Assembly (NCBI GenBank): GCA_019084245.1
Contig: JAHRFE010000028.1
Location: forward strand, 725,580 to 789,579
From: Hoeflea sp.
GTDB lineage: Bacteria; Pseudomonadota; Alphaproteobacteria; Rhizobiales; Rhizobiaceae
Reading direction: 5' to 3'
Length of the DNA stretch: 64,000 bases
This document shows positions 57,396 through 64,000 of this stretch, piece by piece. The stretch's first letter is position 1. Each line of letters opens with the position of its first letter. The notes below the pieces were generated by a model. That model worked only from the letters and a program-made list of their open reading frames with translations, did not search any database and was not told the DNA's origin. The position numbers were made by a program, and so were the translations under genes.

Positions 57396-58631
57396 TCAGT
57401 CGGCGCCATGGCCGGCGATCATCATGGCTTCGAGCGCCAGCCGGTCGGTCTTGCGCATGCGCTCGGATTCGCTCTTGAGCTGGCCGCAGGCCGCCAGGAT
57501 GTCGCGGCCGCGCGGCGTGCGGATCGGCGAAGCATAGCCATTGGCGTTGATGAAATCGGCGAATGTCTCGATCGTCTCCCAGTCCGAGCATTCATAGGCC
57601 GATCCCGGCCAGGGATTGAACGGAATGAGATTGATCTTGGCCGGGATGCCCTTGAGCAGCCGCACCAGTTCCTTGGCATCCGACAGGCTGTCATTGACGC
57701 CCTTGAGCATCACATACTCAAACGTGATGCGCCGGGCGTTGGAGACGCCGGGATAGGTGCGGCAGGCCTCGAGCAGCTCTTTCAGCGGATATTTCTTGTT
57801 GATCGGCACCAGTTCGTCGCGCAATTCGTCGCGCACGGCGTGCAGCGAGATCGCCAGCATCACGCCGATTTCCTCGCCGGTGCGGACGATGCCCGGCACC
57901 ACGCCGGAGGTCGAGAGCGTGATGCGGCGGCGCGACAGCGCCAGCCCGTCGCCGTCTGAGGCGATCAGCAGCGCCTTCTTGACCTCTTCGAAATTGTAGA
58001 GCGGCTCGCCCATGCCCATCATCACGATATTGGTGACCTTGCGGCCCTCTGCCGGCACGATCGCGCCCTGCGGCGTGTCCTTGTGCGGAAAGTCGCCGAG
58101 CCGGTCGCGGGCGACCAGCAATTGCGAGAGGATTTCTTCGGCGGTCAGGTTGCGCACCAGCTTCTGGGTGCCGGTGTGGCAGAAGGTGCAGGTGAGCGTG
58201 CAGCCGACCTGGCTGGAAATGCACAGCGTGCCGCGGCCTTCCTCGGGAATGTAGACGGTCTCGACCTCGACCGGCCGGCCGGCGCCGCGCGGCGGAAACC
58301 GCATCAGCCACTTGCGGGTGCCGTCATTCGAGATCTGCTCCTCGACGATCTCCGGGCGGGCGATGGTATAGCGGGCGGCAAGGCTCTCGCGCAGCTCGCG
58401 CGAGATCGTGTGCATGTCGGCAAAATCGGAAACGCCGCGAATATAGAGCCAGTGCCAGATCTGGTTCACGCGCATCTTGCGCTGCTTTTCGGGCACGCCT
58501 GCATCGGCCATCGCCGCAACCATCTCCTCACGGCTCATGCCGATCAGGGTCGGCTTTCCGTCCTGCGCCTGGCTGGCGGTGGGGCGGGCCGGGCGTGCGG
58601 CAGGGTTTGTCAGATCGATCGTGGCTGGCAT
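57396..58631 (-). CDS. rlmN: Dual-specificity 23S rRNA/tRNA adenine-C2 methyltransferase
   Basis: The 411-residue radical-SAM enzyme methylates A2503 of 23S rRNA and A37 of some tRNAs. The iron-sulfur motif is CTLTCTFC (Cys144, Cys148, Cys151), and the methyl-acceptor Cys and CGQL at the C-terminus are typical; [18 protein letters not shown] is the family signature. ATG 58631 is used. A small overlapping frame lies upstream and a membrane protein gene follows. Confidence 0.97.
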   Translation of the reverse strand: MPATIDLTNPAARPARPTASQAQDGKPTLIGMSREEMVAAMADAGVPEKQRKMRVNQIWHWLYIRGVSDFADMHTISRELRESLAARYTIARPEIVEEQISNDGTRKWLMRFPPRGAGRPVEVETVYIPEEGRGTLCISSQVGCTLTCTFCHTGTQKLVRNLTAEEILSQLLVARDRLGDFPHKDTPQGAIVPAEGRKVTNIVMMGMGEPLYNFEEVKKALLIASDGDGLALSRRRITLSTSGVVPGIVRTGEEIGVMLAISLHAVRDELRDELVPINKKYPLKELLEACRTYPGVSNARRITFEYVMLKGVNDSLSDAKELVRLLKGIPAKINLIPFNPWPGSAYECSDWETIETFADFINANGYASPIRTPRGRDILAACGQLKSESERMRKTDRLALEAMMIAGHGAD

Positions 58632-58903
58632 CGGTAAAGGGCGCTCTTGTTGGCGAAGCACCGGGCTGTATCAGGTTTTGCCGGGTTCGTCACCATCAGC
58701 GCCGGGCCGGCTGGCGGGATCCTCGCGAAACCTGCGGCAATCCGGATCCCGATATGCGAGAGCATGCGCCCGACACTGCGCTTGAGCGCCTGCATCCCCG
58801 GCTCGCGGTGCTGTCCTTCGATGTCACCGCCGTCGCCGCCCGGGTCGTCGGCCCAGGGTCCGAGCTTGTGCGCCATCATCGTTGCATGATCATAATAGCT
58901 CAC
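58610..58903 (-). CDS. Small hypothetical protein upstream of rlmN (GTG start)
   Basis: The 97-residue frame starts with GTG at 58903 after GAGGGCAAGG and reads [20 protein letters not shown], a plausible protein N-terminus. Its last 22 nt overlap rlmN. The second half (from about residue 60) is less convincing. It is divergent from the WYL regulator gene and shares its regulatory region. Function is unknown; translational coupling to rlmN is possible. Confidence 0.48.
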   Translation of the reverse strand: MSYYDHATMMAHKLGPWADDPGGDGGDIEGQHREPGMQALKRSVGRMLSHIGIRIAAGFARIPPAGPALMVTNPAKPDTARCFANKSALYRCQPRSI

Positions 58904-58940
58904 GGCCTTGCCCTCGCTTTCTCATGCCTCGATAGCGGGA

Positions 58941-58989
58941 CACTGCTGACAGACTGGTGTCAGGAGGGGGTGATAGAGTGTCAGCAGTG
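58941..58989 (+). promoter_or_regulatory. Nested palindromes before the WYL regulator (probable operator)
   Basis: CACTGCTGACA at 58941-58951 is repeated in inverted form as TGTCAGCAGTG at 58979-58989. Within it, CTGACA-N6-TGTCAG (58946-58963) is a second perfect palindrome. The layout suggests binding of a dimeric regulator that controls both flanking genes. Confidence 0.7.
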
Positions 58990-59008
58990 CCTTGAAGGAA
59001 CCCAGCCG

Positions 59009-59713
59009 ATGCGCCGCTCAAACCGCCTGTTCGAGATCATCCAGATCCTGCGCGCCGCCGGCCGGCCGATGACGGCGGATGCGCTCGCCCGAAAACTGGA
59101 AGTCTCGACCCGGACAATCTATCGCGATATTGCGGCGCTGCAGATGATGCGCACGCCGATCGAGGGGGAGCCAGGCATCGGCTATGTCATGCGCCGGGGC
59201 TATGACCTGCCGCCGCTGAATTTCGATCCCGAGGAAATCGAGGCGCTCCGGGTGGGTCTTGCCCTGCTGTCGCGCACCGGAGACAGCGCGCTGCAACGGG
59301 CGGCGCGGCGCATTCACGAGAAGGTCGAGGCGCTGCACGGTCCGGCGGACTGGCTTCTGGTGGCGCCATGGGGCGCTCCGCCGGATGATCCGGCCAAGGG
59401 CTGTGTTCAGGTCTCGACGCTTCGCGATGCGATCCGCGCCGAACGCAAGCTGCGCCTCACCTATCAGGACGAGCAGGGCTGCCAAACCGTGCGAACCGTG
59501 CGGCCGCTGGCGCTGGTCTATCATCTTGAATGCGTCATGCTCGCCTGCTGGTGCGAGCTTCGCGCCGGCTTCCGGCATTTCAGGACGGACCGGATCTATG
59601 GTTGCGACGTTCTGGCGGAGCGATTCGTCGGGCAGGGGGAGGCGCTGAGGGGCGTCTCGCCGGATCAGAACCGCTGGGATCCGGTTGCGCCCGATCTGGC
59701 GGAAACGGTCTGA
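59009..59713 (+). CDS. YafY-type transcriptional regulator (HTH_11 + WYL)
   Basis: The 234-residue protein has an N-terminal HTH_11 (RLFEIIQILRAAGRPMTADA, then LEVSTRTIYRDIAALQMMRT) and a WYL domain (about 135-230) that binds a ligand or nucleic acid. ATG 59009 follows GAAGGAACCC. The palindromes 20-68 bp upstream are the likely operator. It stands in a small accessory segment between rlmN and ialB, together with a TetR gene. Confidence 0.92.
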   Translation: MRRSNRLFEIIQILRAAGRPMTADALARKLEVSTRTIYRDIAALQMMRTPIEGEPGIGYVMRRGYDLPPLNFDPEEIEALRVGLALLSRTGDSALQRAARRIHEKVEALHGPADWLLVAPWGAPPDDPAKGCVQVSTLRDAIRAERKLRLTYQDEQGCQTVRTVRPLALVYHLECVMLACWCELRAGFRHFRTDRIYGCDVLAERFVGQGEALRGVSPDQNRWDPVAPDLAETV

Positions 59714-59746
59714 ACCGCCTGGCAGGCGGTCCTGGAGTGGCTGGCC

Positions 59747-60322
59747 CTATCGATCGGCGGCAGCGGCTGCCGGCGTCAGCATGGCGTCGACAAAGCCGGG
59801 GATATCGAGCCGCGGCAGGGCGGGTTCGCCCGCCAGCTGCTCGAGGCCGATCAGCGTCGCGGAGATGAAGGCGGCGCGCGAACGGGCTTCGGGACCAGCC
59901 AGGCCTGCGCCACGCAGCTGCAGGGTCAGGAAGGCCAGCCGCTCGGTATCGGCGTCGCGCACCCCCGCCTGCACCGCCGTGTCGCCGCCCGCCCATTGGC
60001 GCATCGCGGCCTCGGTCACCGAGCCGCCCTGGTCGCGTGCGGGCCGCGCGAGCGCATGCTCGAAAAGCCTTATGAACAAGTCGCGCGGCGACAGGTCCGG
60101 CGACGTCATCGCGGCCACCACATCCCCGGTGGCATCGCGCTGCCATTGCGCCGCCATCGCCGCCCGAAGCGCCGCCAGATCGGTGAAGTGCCAATAGAAC
60201 GAGCCCTTGGTGACGCCGAGTTCGCGGCACAGATAGTCAACCCGGACCGCCTTCGGGCCGGATTGCTCCAAAAGCCGGAACGCCGCCTTGATCCAGTCTT
60301 GCCGTGTGAGTGTGCTCGCCAT
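59747..60322 (-). CDS. TetR/AcrR-family transcriptional regulator
   Basis: The 191-residue repressor has a TetR HTH (IKAAFRLLEQSGPKAVRVDY, CRELGVTKGSFYWHFTDL) and a ligand-binding C-terminal domain. Targets are unknown. ATG 60322 matches the family start. It is convergent with the WYL gene and is read in the same direction as ialB, from which a terminator separates it. Confidence 0.92.
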   Translation of the reverse strand: MASTLTRQDWIKAAFRLLEQSGPKAVRVDYLCRELGVTKGSFYWHFTDLAALRAAMAAQWQRDATGDVVAAMTSPDLSPRDLFIRLFEHALARPARDQGGSVTEAAMRQWAGGDTAVQAGVRDADTERLAFLTLQLRGAGLAGPEARSRAAFISATLIGLEQLAGEPALPRLDIPGFVDAMLTPAAAAADR

Positions 60323-60438
60323 GCCGCACCATACCCGAAGTATTGTTGGGATCAAGGCAGGTTAGCGCTCCATACCTCAGGCATGGCTCGTCGATGTCTT
60401 GCGATTGAGTGTTTGAAACGGGTTCGCCCCGCCCACGC

Positions 60439-60464
60439 AAAAAGGCCGGTCTCCCGGCCTTTTT
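60439..60464 (-). terminator. Rho-independent terminator after ialB
   Basis: Perfect stem AAAAAGGCCGG / CCGGCCTTTTT with loop GAGA (minus strand) contains the U-tract, 23 bp after the ialB stop. It could work in both directions. Confidence 0.9.
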
Positions 60465-60486
60465 CAATGCTGATGTTTCAGGTCTG

Positions 60487-60990
60487 CTATTTGCAGCTGG
60501 CGATCTGGTTGAGCGCCGCGGTGATGCCCCGGAGCGAATAGCTGTAGGAGGTGTCGGTGCCGCGGCGTGACACGGCCTTGACTGTCATCGACGTGCCGGC
60601 CTTCATCGCCGCCACCAGTTGCGGTTCCTGGGCGGCGTTTTCCACCCATGCCGAGCTGCCGCGCGTGAAGAAGGTGAAGTCGCGCCCATCCACATTGACG
60701 GTCACCTTCGAGGACTCCTGCAAGGGGTATCCCATCATGGCATGCGGCTCGTAGCTGACATTCTGGCCCGGCCGTTGCGAGACCAGAAAAAAGATGTCGC
60801 CGTGATCGACATTGGTCGGCGCCGAACTGATCGGTATCGACAGGACGTAGCAGACCTTGCCGCCGTTTGAATCATATGAATATGCACCCCAGGAATCAAA
60901 CTGCTGGATCCTGGTGGGCGATTGCGCCGCCGCGGCGGCGGTCAATGCGAAGAGCGCCGTCACTGCGGTTGCGATTGTCTTCCCAAACAT
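60487..60990 (-). CDS. Invasion-associated locus B (IalB)-family protein
   Basis: The 167-residue secreted protein has a signal peptide (TAVTALFALTAAAAA, cleavage near residue 23) and the IalB domain: WGAYSYDSNGGKVCYVLSIP, two Cys (residues 47 and 166) and GRDFTFFTRGSSAWVE. The Bartonella member helps in erythrocyte invasion, but the family is common in free-living rhizobia, so no virulence is implied. The gene often lies next to rlmN in relatives; here two regulator genes separate them. Confidence 0.92.
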   Translation of the reverse strand: MFGKTIATAVTALFALTAAAAAQSPTRIQQFDSWGAYSYDSNGGKVCYVLSIPISSAPTNVDHGDIFFLVSQRPGQNVSYEPHAMMGYPLQESSKVTVNVDGRDFTFFTRGSSAWVENAAQEPQLVAAMKAGTSMTVKAVSRRGTDTSYSYSLRGITAALNQIASCK

Positions 60991-61281
60991 GGCTTTCCTA
61001 CCGGTTCGTGGTCCTGTGTCCCGGCCTGATGGCCGTGACGGTTCCCGCTCTATGCGAGGTGATTGGTTCATTTTGACTTAATCCTGGTTACCAAACCGTC
61101 AATGATTCCCTTAATGGGGCTTCAATTGGCGTTGGGTGCGGCGTGATGTCCCTTGCTCACCATTTGTAACATTGCGAATCCGGCAACAGTTTGACCTTTG
61201 ATAAATCATGTGTACGTGTTGACATGGTAGCGGTGAGGTGGCGACGGGTCGCATCATGCATGCGGGGGTTCTGCGCAACTA

Positions 61282-61857
61282 ATGTCGGATGACTTGAAAG
61301 AGCGGCTTGCCGGCCTTGCCGAGGCGGTTTCCCTCCGGCGGGATCAGGCGGCCTTTGCCGAACTTTTCGATTATTTTGCGCCGCGGCTCAAATCCTATCT
61401 GCAGCGGCTCGGCATGGAATCCTTCCAGGCCGAGGAGATGGTGCAGGAAGTGATGATCGTGCTGTGGCACAAGGCCGGGCTTTTCGATCCAACCAAATCC
61501 TCGCTCGCAACCTGGCTGTTCCGGGTTGCGCGAAATCGCCGCATCGATGCGCTCAGGCGCGACAAGAGCGCCCTGCTTGATCCGGACGACCCGGCGCTGC
61601 AACCCTCGCAGCCCGAAGCAGCGGACGACATCGTCGAGGCGGAGGAACGCGACGAACGGGTGCGCAAGGCGATGCTCGACCTGCCGGAAGAACAGGCGAT
61701 CCTGGTGCGCCAGGCGTTTTTCCTGGGCAAATCCCACAGCCAGATCGCCGACGACACCGGATTGCCGCTCGGCACGGTCAAGTCACGGATCCGTCTCGCG
61801 TTTTCACGGCTGCGACGCAGTCTGGAAAATGATGATGGAGACATGACGATGCACTGA
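61282..61857 (+). CDS. ECF sigma factor, RpoE/ChrR-type (ECF11-like)
   Basis: The 191-residue sigma-70 factor has region 2 (AAFAELFDYFAPRLKSYL, then AEEMVQEVMIVLWHKAGLFD and ATWLFRVARNRRIDALRRD) and region 4 (ILVRQAFFLGKSHSQIADDTG). It resembles the singlet-oxygen sigma factors that are normally paired with the zinc anti-sigma ChrR. No such gene follows. The last codons read ATG ACG ATG CAC TGA after GGAGAC, and the next gene is on the other strand. Control is therefore unclear. Confidence 0.93.
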   Translation: MSDDLKERLAGLAEAVSLRRDQAAFAELFDYFAPRLKSYLQRLGMESFQAEEMVQEVMIVLWHKAGLFDPTKSSLATWLFRVARNRRIDALRRDKSALLDPDDPALQPSQPEAADDIVEAEERDERVRKAMLDLPEEQAILVRQAFFLGKSHSQIADDTGLPLGTVKSRIRLAFSRLRRSLENDDGDMTMH

Positions 61858-61937
61858 AGCCACGGCGGTCAGGTGGCGGTTCAGCGCATATCACGGTAAA
61901 TGCCGCGCGCCGCCCGCTGCATCGACGGCTTTATGGT

Positions 61938-62351
61938 CTAAGCCTTCGTCTTCTTCGGCTTCGGATTCTTGTCCGCTGCGAAATCCGCGAGCGAGCGGCG
62001 TGCCGCGATCCGGTGGGCTTCGGTCAGGTTCGAGCGGATGGTGGCAAGCGCCAGCGTCAGCACGGCGATGTCATCGGAAAATCCGACAAAGGCAAGAACG
62101 TCCGGAATGGCGTCGAGCGGCATGATGAAATAGGCCAGCGCGCCCAGCAGCACGGCCTTGGACTTGCCTGGCGTCTCCGGGTCGAGCGCACAGTAATAGG
62201 CGGCGACCAGATCCTCGGCAAAGGGGATCTGCCCGGCCGCCTTGCGAAAGGTGCGCCAGAACCCTGCCCGCACCGATGCTTCGTCCGCGCCCTTGGCGGT
62301 GCCGCCGGAGGTGTGATCCGGCTCGAGAATTTCGCCTTCGAGAGTGCGCAT
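61938..62351 (-). CDS. DUF1232 (YkvA) family membrane protein
   Basis: The 137-residue protein has the YkvA domain (about 50-105): PFAEDLVAAYYCALD, AVLLGALAYFIMPLDAIPDV and GFSDDIAVLTLALA, with one or two membrane helices. The rest is charged. Function is unknown. It is convergent with the ECF sigma gene and is followed upstream by phhB-type and phosphatase genes. Confidence 0.92.
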   Translation of the reverse strand: MRTLEGEILEPDHTSGGTAKGADEASVRAGFWRTFRKAAGQIPFAEDLVAAYYCALDPETPGKSKAVLLGALAYFIMPLDAIPDVLAFVGFSDDIAVLTLALATIRSNLTEAHRIAARRSLADFAADKNPKPKKTKA

Positions 62352-62421
62352 GGGATGCCCTCCGGTTCCAGTTCCTCTCTATATGGTCATGGATGCCGCC
62401 CGCTTCAATATTGGCGCTTCG

Positions 62422-62727
62422 TCAGGTTTTTGCCGTACCGGCGATGCGGTCCATGGCGATGGCCAGATCAAAATCCAGGTCTGTCAGCCCGCCGGCGTCA
62501 TGGGTGGTCAGGCGCACATCGACGTTGCGGTAGACATTTTTCCACTCGGGGTGATGATCGAGCTTCTCGGCGACCAGCGCCGCGCGCGCCATGAAGCCGA
62601 AGGCCTCGCTGAAGTCAGCGAAGCGGAAGTGTCTGGTCAAGGCGGTTTCGCCCGCATCGATCTCCCAGGAGGAAACCGCGGCGAGCTTTTCGGAAACGGC
62701 TGTGCTATCGAGTTTCTGGCGCGTCAT
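62422..62727 (-). CDS. phhB: 4a-hydroxytetrahydrobiopterin dehydratase (PCD/DCoH)
   Basis: The 101-residue enzyme recycles pterin cofactors by dehydrating 4a-hydroxytetrahydropterin. The family motif with two His is in KLDHHPEWKNVYRNVDVRL near residue 57, and FRFADFSEAFGFM is typical. ATG 62727 matches the family start. No aromatic amino-acid hydroxylase is seen in the window, so its partner lies elsewhere. Confidence 0.93.
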   Translation of the reverse strand: MTRQKLDSTAVSEKLAAVSSWEIDAGETALTRHFRFADFSEAFGFMARAALVAEKLDHHPEWKNVYRNVDVRLTTHDAGGLTDLDFDLAIAMDRIAGTAKT

Positions 62728-62760
62728 GGCGTCCTCCGGGACGAACAGAGTGAGTTCAAG

Positions 62761-63279
62761 ATGGAAACGAGCGTAACCGACAGCACGGGCAGGACGCAAC
62801 TTTCGGTGCTGTTTGTCTGCATGGGCAATATCTGCCGCTCGCCCCTGGCCGAGGGCATTCTGCGCCAGGCGCTTGCCAATGCAGGGCTCGGCAGCCGCGT
62901 CTTCATCGATTCGGCCGGCACCGGCAACTGGCACCAGGGCGATACGCCCGATCCGCGCTCGATCGAAACCGCCTCAGGCCACGGGCTCGACATTTCAGCG
63001 CAGCGGGCGCGGCAGGTCGAGCCCGCCGATTTTGACCGCTTCGACCTGATTTTCGCCATGGACAGGTCGAACGAGGCCACGCTCAGGGCGCGGTCGCCCT
63101 CGGCCCGCCATGGCCGGATCAAGCTGTTTCTGGAGTATGCGCTCGGCACACACGCCGACGTGCCGGACCCCTATTATGGCGGCGAAGACGGCTTCGAGGA
63201 TGTCTATCAGCTGTTGCGCGAGGGCTGCACCGCGCTGGTGGCGAGGCTTGGCAGGGAATTGCGCCAGCCGAGCGGATAG
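62761..63279 (+). CDS. Low-molecular-weight protein-tyrosine phosphatase
   Basis: The 172-residue enzyme has the catalytic P-loop VCMGNICRSP (Cys20, Arg26) and the general acid Asp in DVPDPYYGG. It is of the class I LMW family and dephosphorylates tyrosine or, in some, arginine residues. ATG 62761 is the start. Its last 73 nt overlap the end of thpR on the opposite strand, so the two mRNAs can pair. Confidence 0.94.
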   Translation: METSVTDSTGRTQLSVLFVCMGNICRSPLAEGILRQALANAGLGSRVFIDSAGTGNWHQGDTPDPRSIETASGHGLDISAQRARQVEPADFDRFDLIFAMDRSNEATLRARSPSARHGRIKLFLEYALGTHADVPDPYYGGEDGFEDVYQLLREGCTALVARLGRELRQPSG

Positions 63280-63797
63280 GCCTCCTCGACGACATAGGGG
63301 CCGCCGCCGACCGAATCACGCGACGACATCACCACGAACCGGCCAACCGTGAACGGCATCGAGCGGAAATTGCCGCGCGCGCCCAGATATTCGACCACGT
63401 CGCCAAGCCGGGGGTTGCGCAGCCGCGCCAGCGACACATGCGGCGAAAACCGGCGCGGATCGGGTCCGAAGCCGAGACGCTGGCAGATCCGCTCGATCTC
63501 GGCCTGCAGCGCTTTGAGTTCAGGAGATGGAGAGACGCCCGCCCAGATCGAATGCGGCTTCTTGGAGCCGAACGACCCCATGCCCGACAGCGACAGCGAG
63601 AAGGACGACCGGTCGATCCTGTCGAAGGCGCTGATCAGTTCATCGGCGGCCGGACCGTCGATATCGCCGATAAAGCGCAAGGTGATGTGGTAATTCTCGA
63701 CATCGATCCAGCGGGCGCCGGGAAGTCCGCCACGCAGGAGGGAGAGCGACATGGCCGCATCCCGTGGGATTTCGAGAGCGGTAAAAAGCCTTGGCAT
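63207..63797 (-). CDS. thpR: RNA 2',3'-cyclic phosphodiesterase (2H family)
   Basis: The 196-residue 2H phosphoesterase has both HxT/Sx motifs: His37 in YHITLRFIG and His120 in HVSLARL. It opens 2',3'-cyclic phosphates on RNA. The extra C-terminal part overlaps the phosphatase gene by 73 nt. ATG 63797 is the start. The IS630-type element ends about 65 bp upstream and could affect its promoter. Confidence 0.94.
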   Translation of the reverse strand: MPRLFTALEIPRDAAMSLSLLRGGLPGARWIDVENYHITLRFIGDIDGPAADELISAFDRIDRSSFSLSLSGMGSFGSKKPHSIWAGVSPSPELKALQAEIERICQRLGFGPDPRRFSPHVSLARLRNPRLGDVVEYLGARGNFRSMPFTVGRFVVMSSRDSVGGGPYVVEEAYPLGWRNSLPSLATSAVQPSRNS

Positions 63798-63861
63798 CGC
63801 TGTTCCCCCGAATCGTCGGATAACCTGAACGAATCACGACATGGCCTCCCAGGCAAGCACC

Positions 63862-64000
63862 TAAAGCGTGTCGCATCTATTGTGCCTCATAGCCTGCAGC
63901 CTTGAAGAAGTTTCGGCATTCGGTGACAGAGAAGAGGTCCACGATTTCGCCGAGCGCCGTGCTGATGGCGTCGAAGCTGCGGGCAGCGTGCTTTCGCAGC
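63862..64000 (-). mobile_element. IS630-family insertion sequence, right-hand part cut by window edge
   Basis: The likely end of an IS630-type element. The transposase tail (63877-64000) is followed by TAGATGCGACACGCTTTAG on the minus strand, and a TA (63862-63863), the target site of this family, borders it. The exact boundary is inferred. Confidence 0.6.
63877..64000 (-). CDS. IS630-family transposase, C-terminal fragment
   Basis: Forty complete codons plus one base lie in the window, ending LRKHAARSFDAISTALGEIV and ...FSVTECRNFFKAAGYEAQ with stop at 63877-63879. The pattern FTxxECxNFFxxAGY is the characteristic end of IS630/Tc1-mariner-type transposases of rhizobia. The rest is beyond the window, so it cannot be said if the gene is intact. 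This is the only mobile gene seen here. Confidence 0.82.
   Translation of the reverse strand, partial: LRKHAARSFDAISTALGEIVDLFSVTECRNFFKAAGYEAQ

Overview
The window is about 64 kb of GC-rich chromosome from an alphaproteobacterium of the order Hyphomicrobiales (Rhizobiales), most likely a Rhizobiaceae/Hoeflea-type lineage. This is inferred from gene content and order: a large 180-kDa-class NAD-glutamate dehydrogenase, a block prdX / CnoX-type thioredoxin / LON-domain protein / Trm112 / UbiH-like / tesB / glnK-amtB / ftsK / lolA / xth / OmpR-type regulator, a block tsaD-hemC-hemD-mitofilin-HemY, and CtrA-type boxes. No taxonomic search was run. Nearly all of it looks like core chromosome. There is no CRISPR array and no prophage. 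The only mobile DNA seen is the 3' end of an IS630-family transposase at the right edge.

Layout. 1-11 kb: NAD-GDH (cut by the left edge), AhpD-like protein, pyridoxal kinase plus DUF429 protein, beta-carbonic anhydrase, MltB-type transglycosylase, asd, DfsB-like and PhzF-like proteins with a divergent Lrp regulator. 11-15.7 kb: leuB, an M23 peptidase, a NodF-like ACP with a NodE-like ketosynthase, and leuD. 15.8-18.6 kb: a tightly overlapped CoA-lyase / DUF1737 / M20 operon and a zincin. 18.9 kb: tRNA-Gly(GCC). 19.3-24.8 kb: prdX, cnoX-like, LON-domain, Trm112, TetR, UbiH-like, tesB. 24.8-28.8 kb: two tandem glnK-amt units, each with a sigma54-like promoter. 28.9-35.3 kb: ftsK, lolA, xth, cNMP-binding protein, OmpR-type regulator, L,D-transpeptidase. 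35.3-46.5 kb: EtfB-type methyltransferase, EVE, YciI, tsaD, hemC, hemD, mitofilin-like protein, HemY-like protein, TerB-like protein, MFS exporter, YggT, DUF167, ppa. 46.7-54.3 kb: GNAT, CAT-like acyltransferase, typA, VOC protein, M3 peptidase, argG. 54.4-63.8 kb: SDR, an unrecognised Cys-rich protein, LysE exporter, rlmN, WYL and TetR regulators, IalB, an ECF sigma factor without an adjacent anti-sigma gene, DUF1232, PCD, low-Mr phosphatase, thpR.

How the genes work together. Nitrogen is a recurring theme: glutamate catabolism (NAD-GDH), ammonium uptake with PII control (two glnK-amt units), and synthesis of arginine, leucine and the aspartate family. Envelope and division genes form a second theme: MltB, M23, FtsK, LolA, an L,D-transpeptidase, a possibly CenR-like regulator, and the mitofilin/HemY pair. 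CtrA-type boxes lie upstream of ftsK and of a GNAT gene. The items most worth a second look are the mosaic glnK-amt duplication, the NodFE-like pair in a housekeeping context, the hairpin-terminator in the typA leader, the probable CTG start of the DUF167 gene, the nested palindromes before the WYL regulator, and the unrecognised protein at 55.4-56.2 kb.
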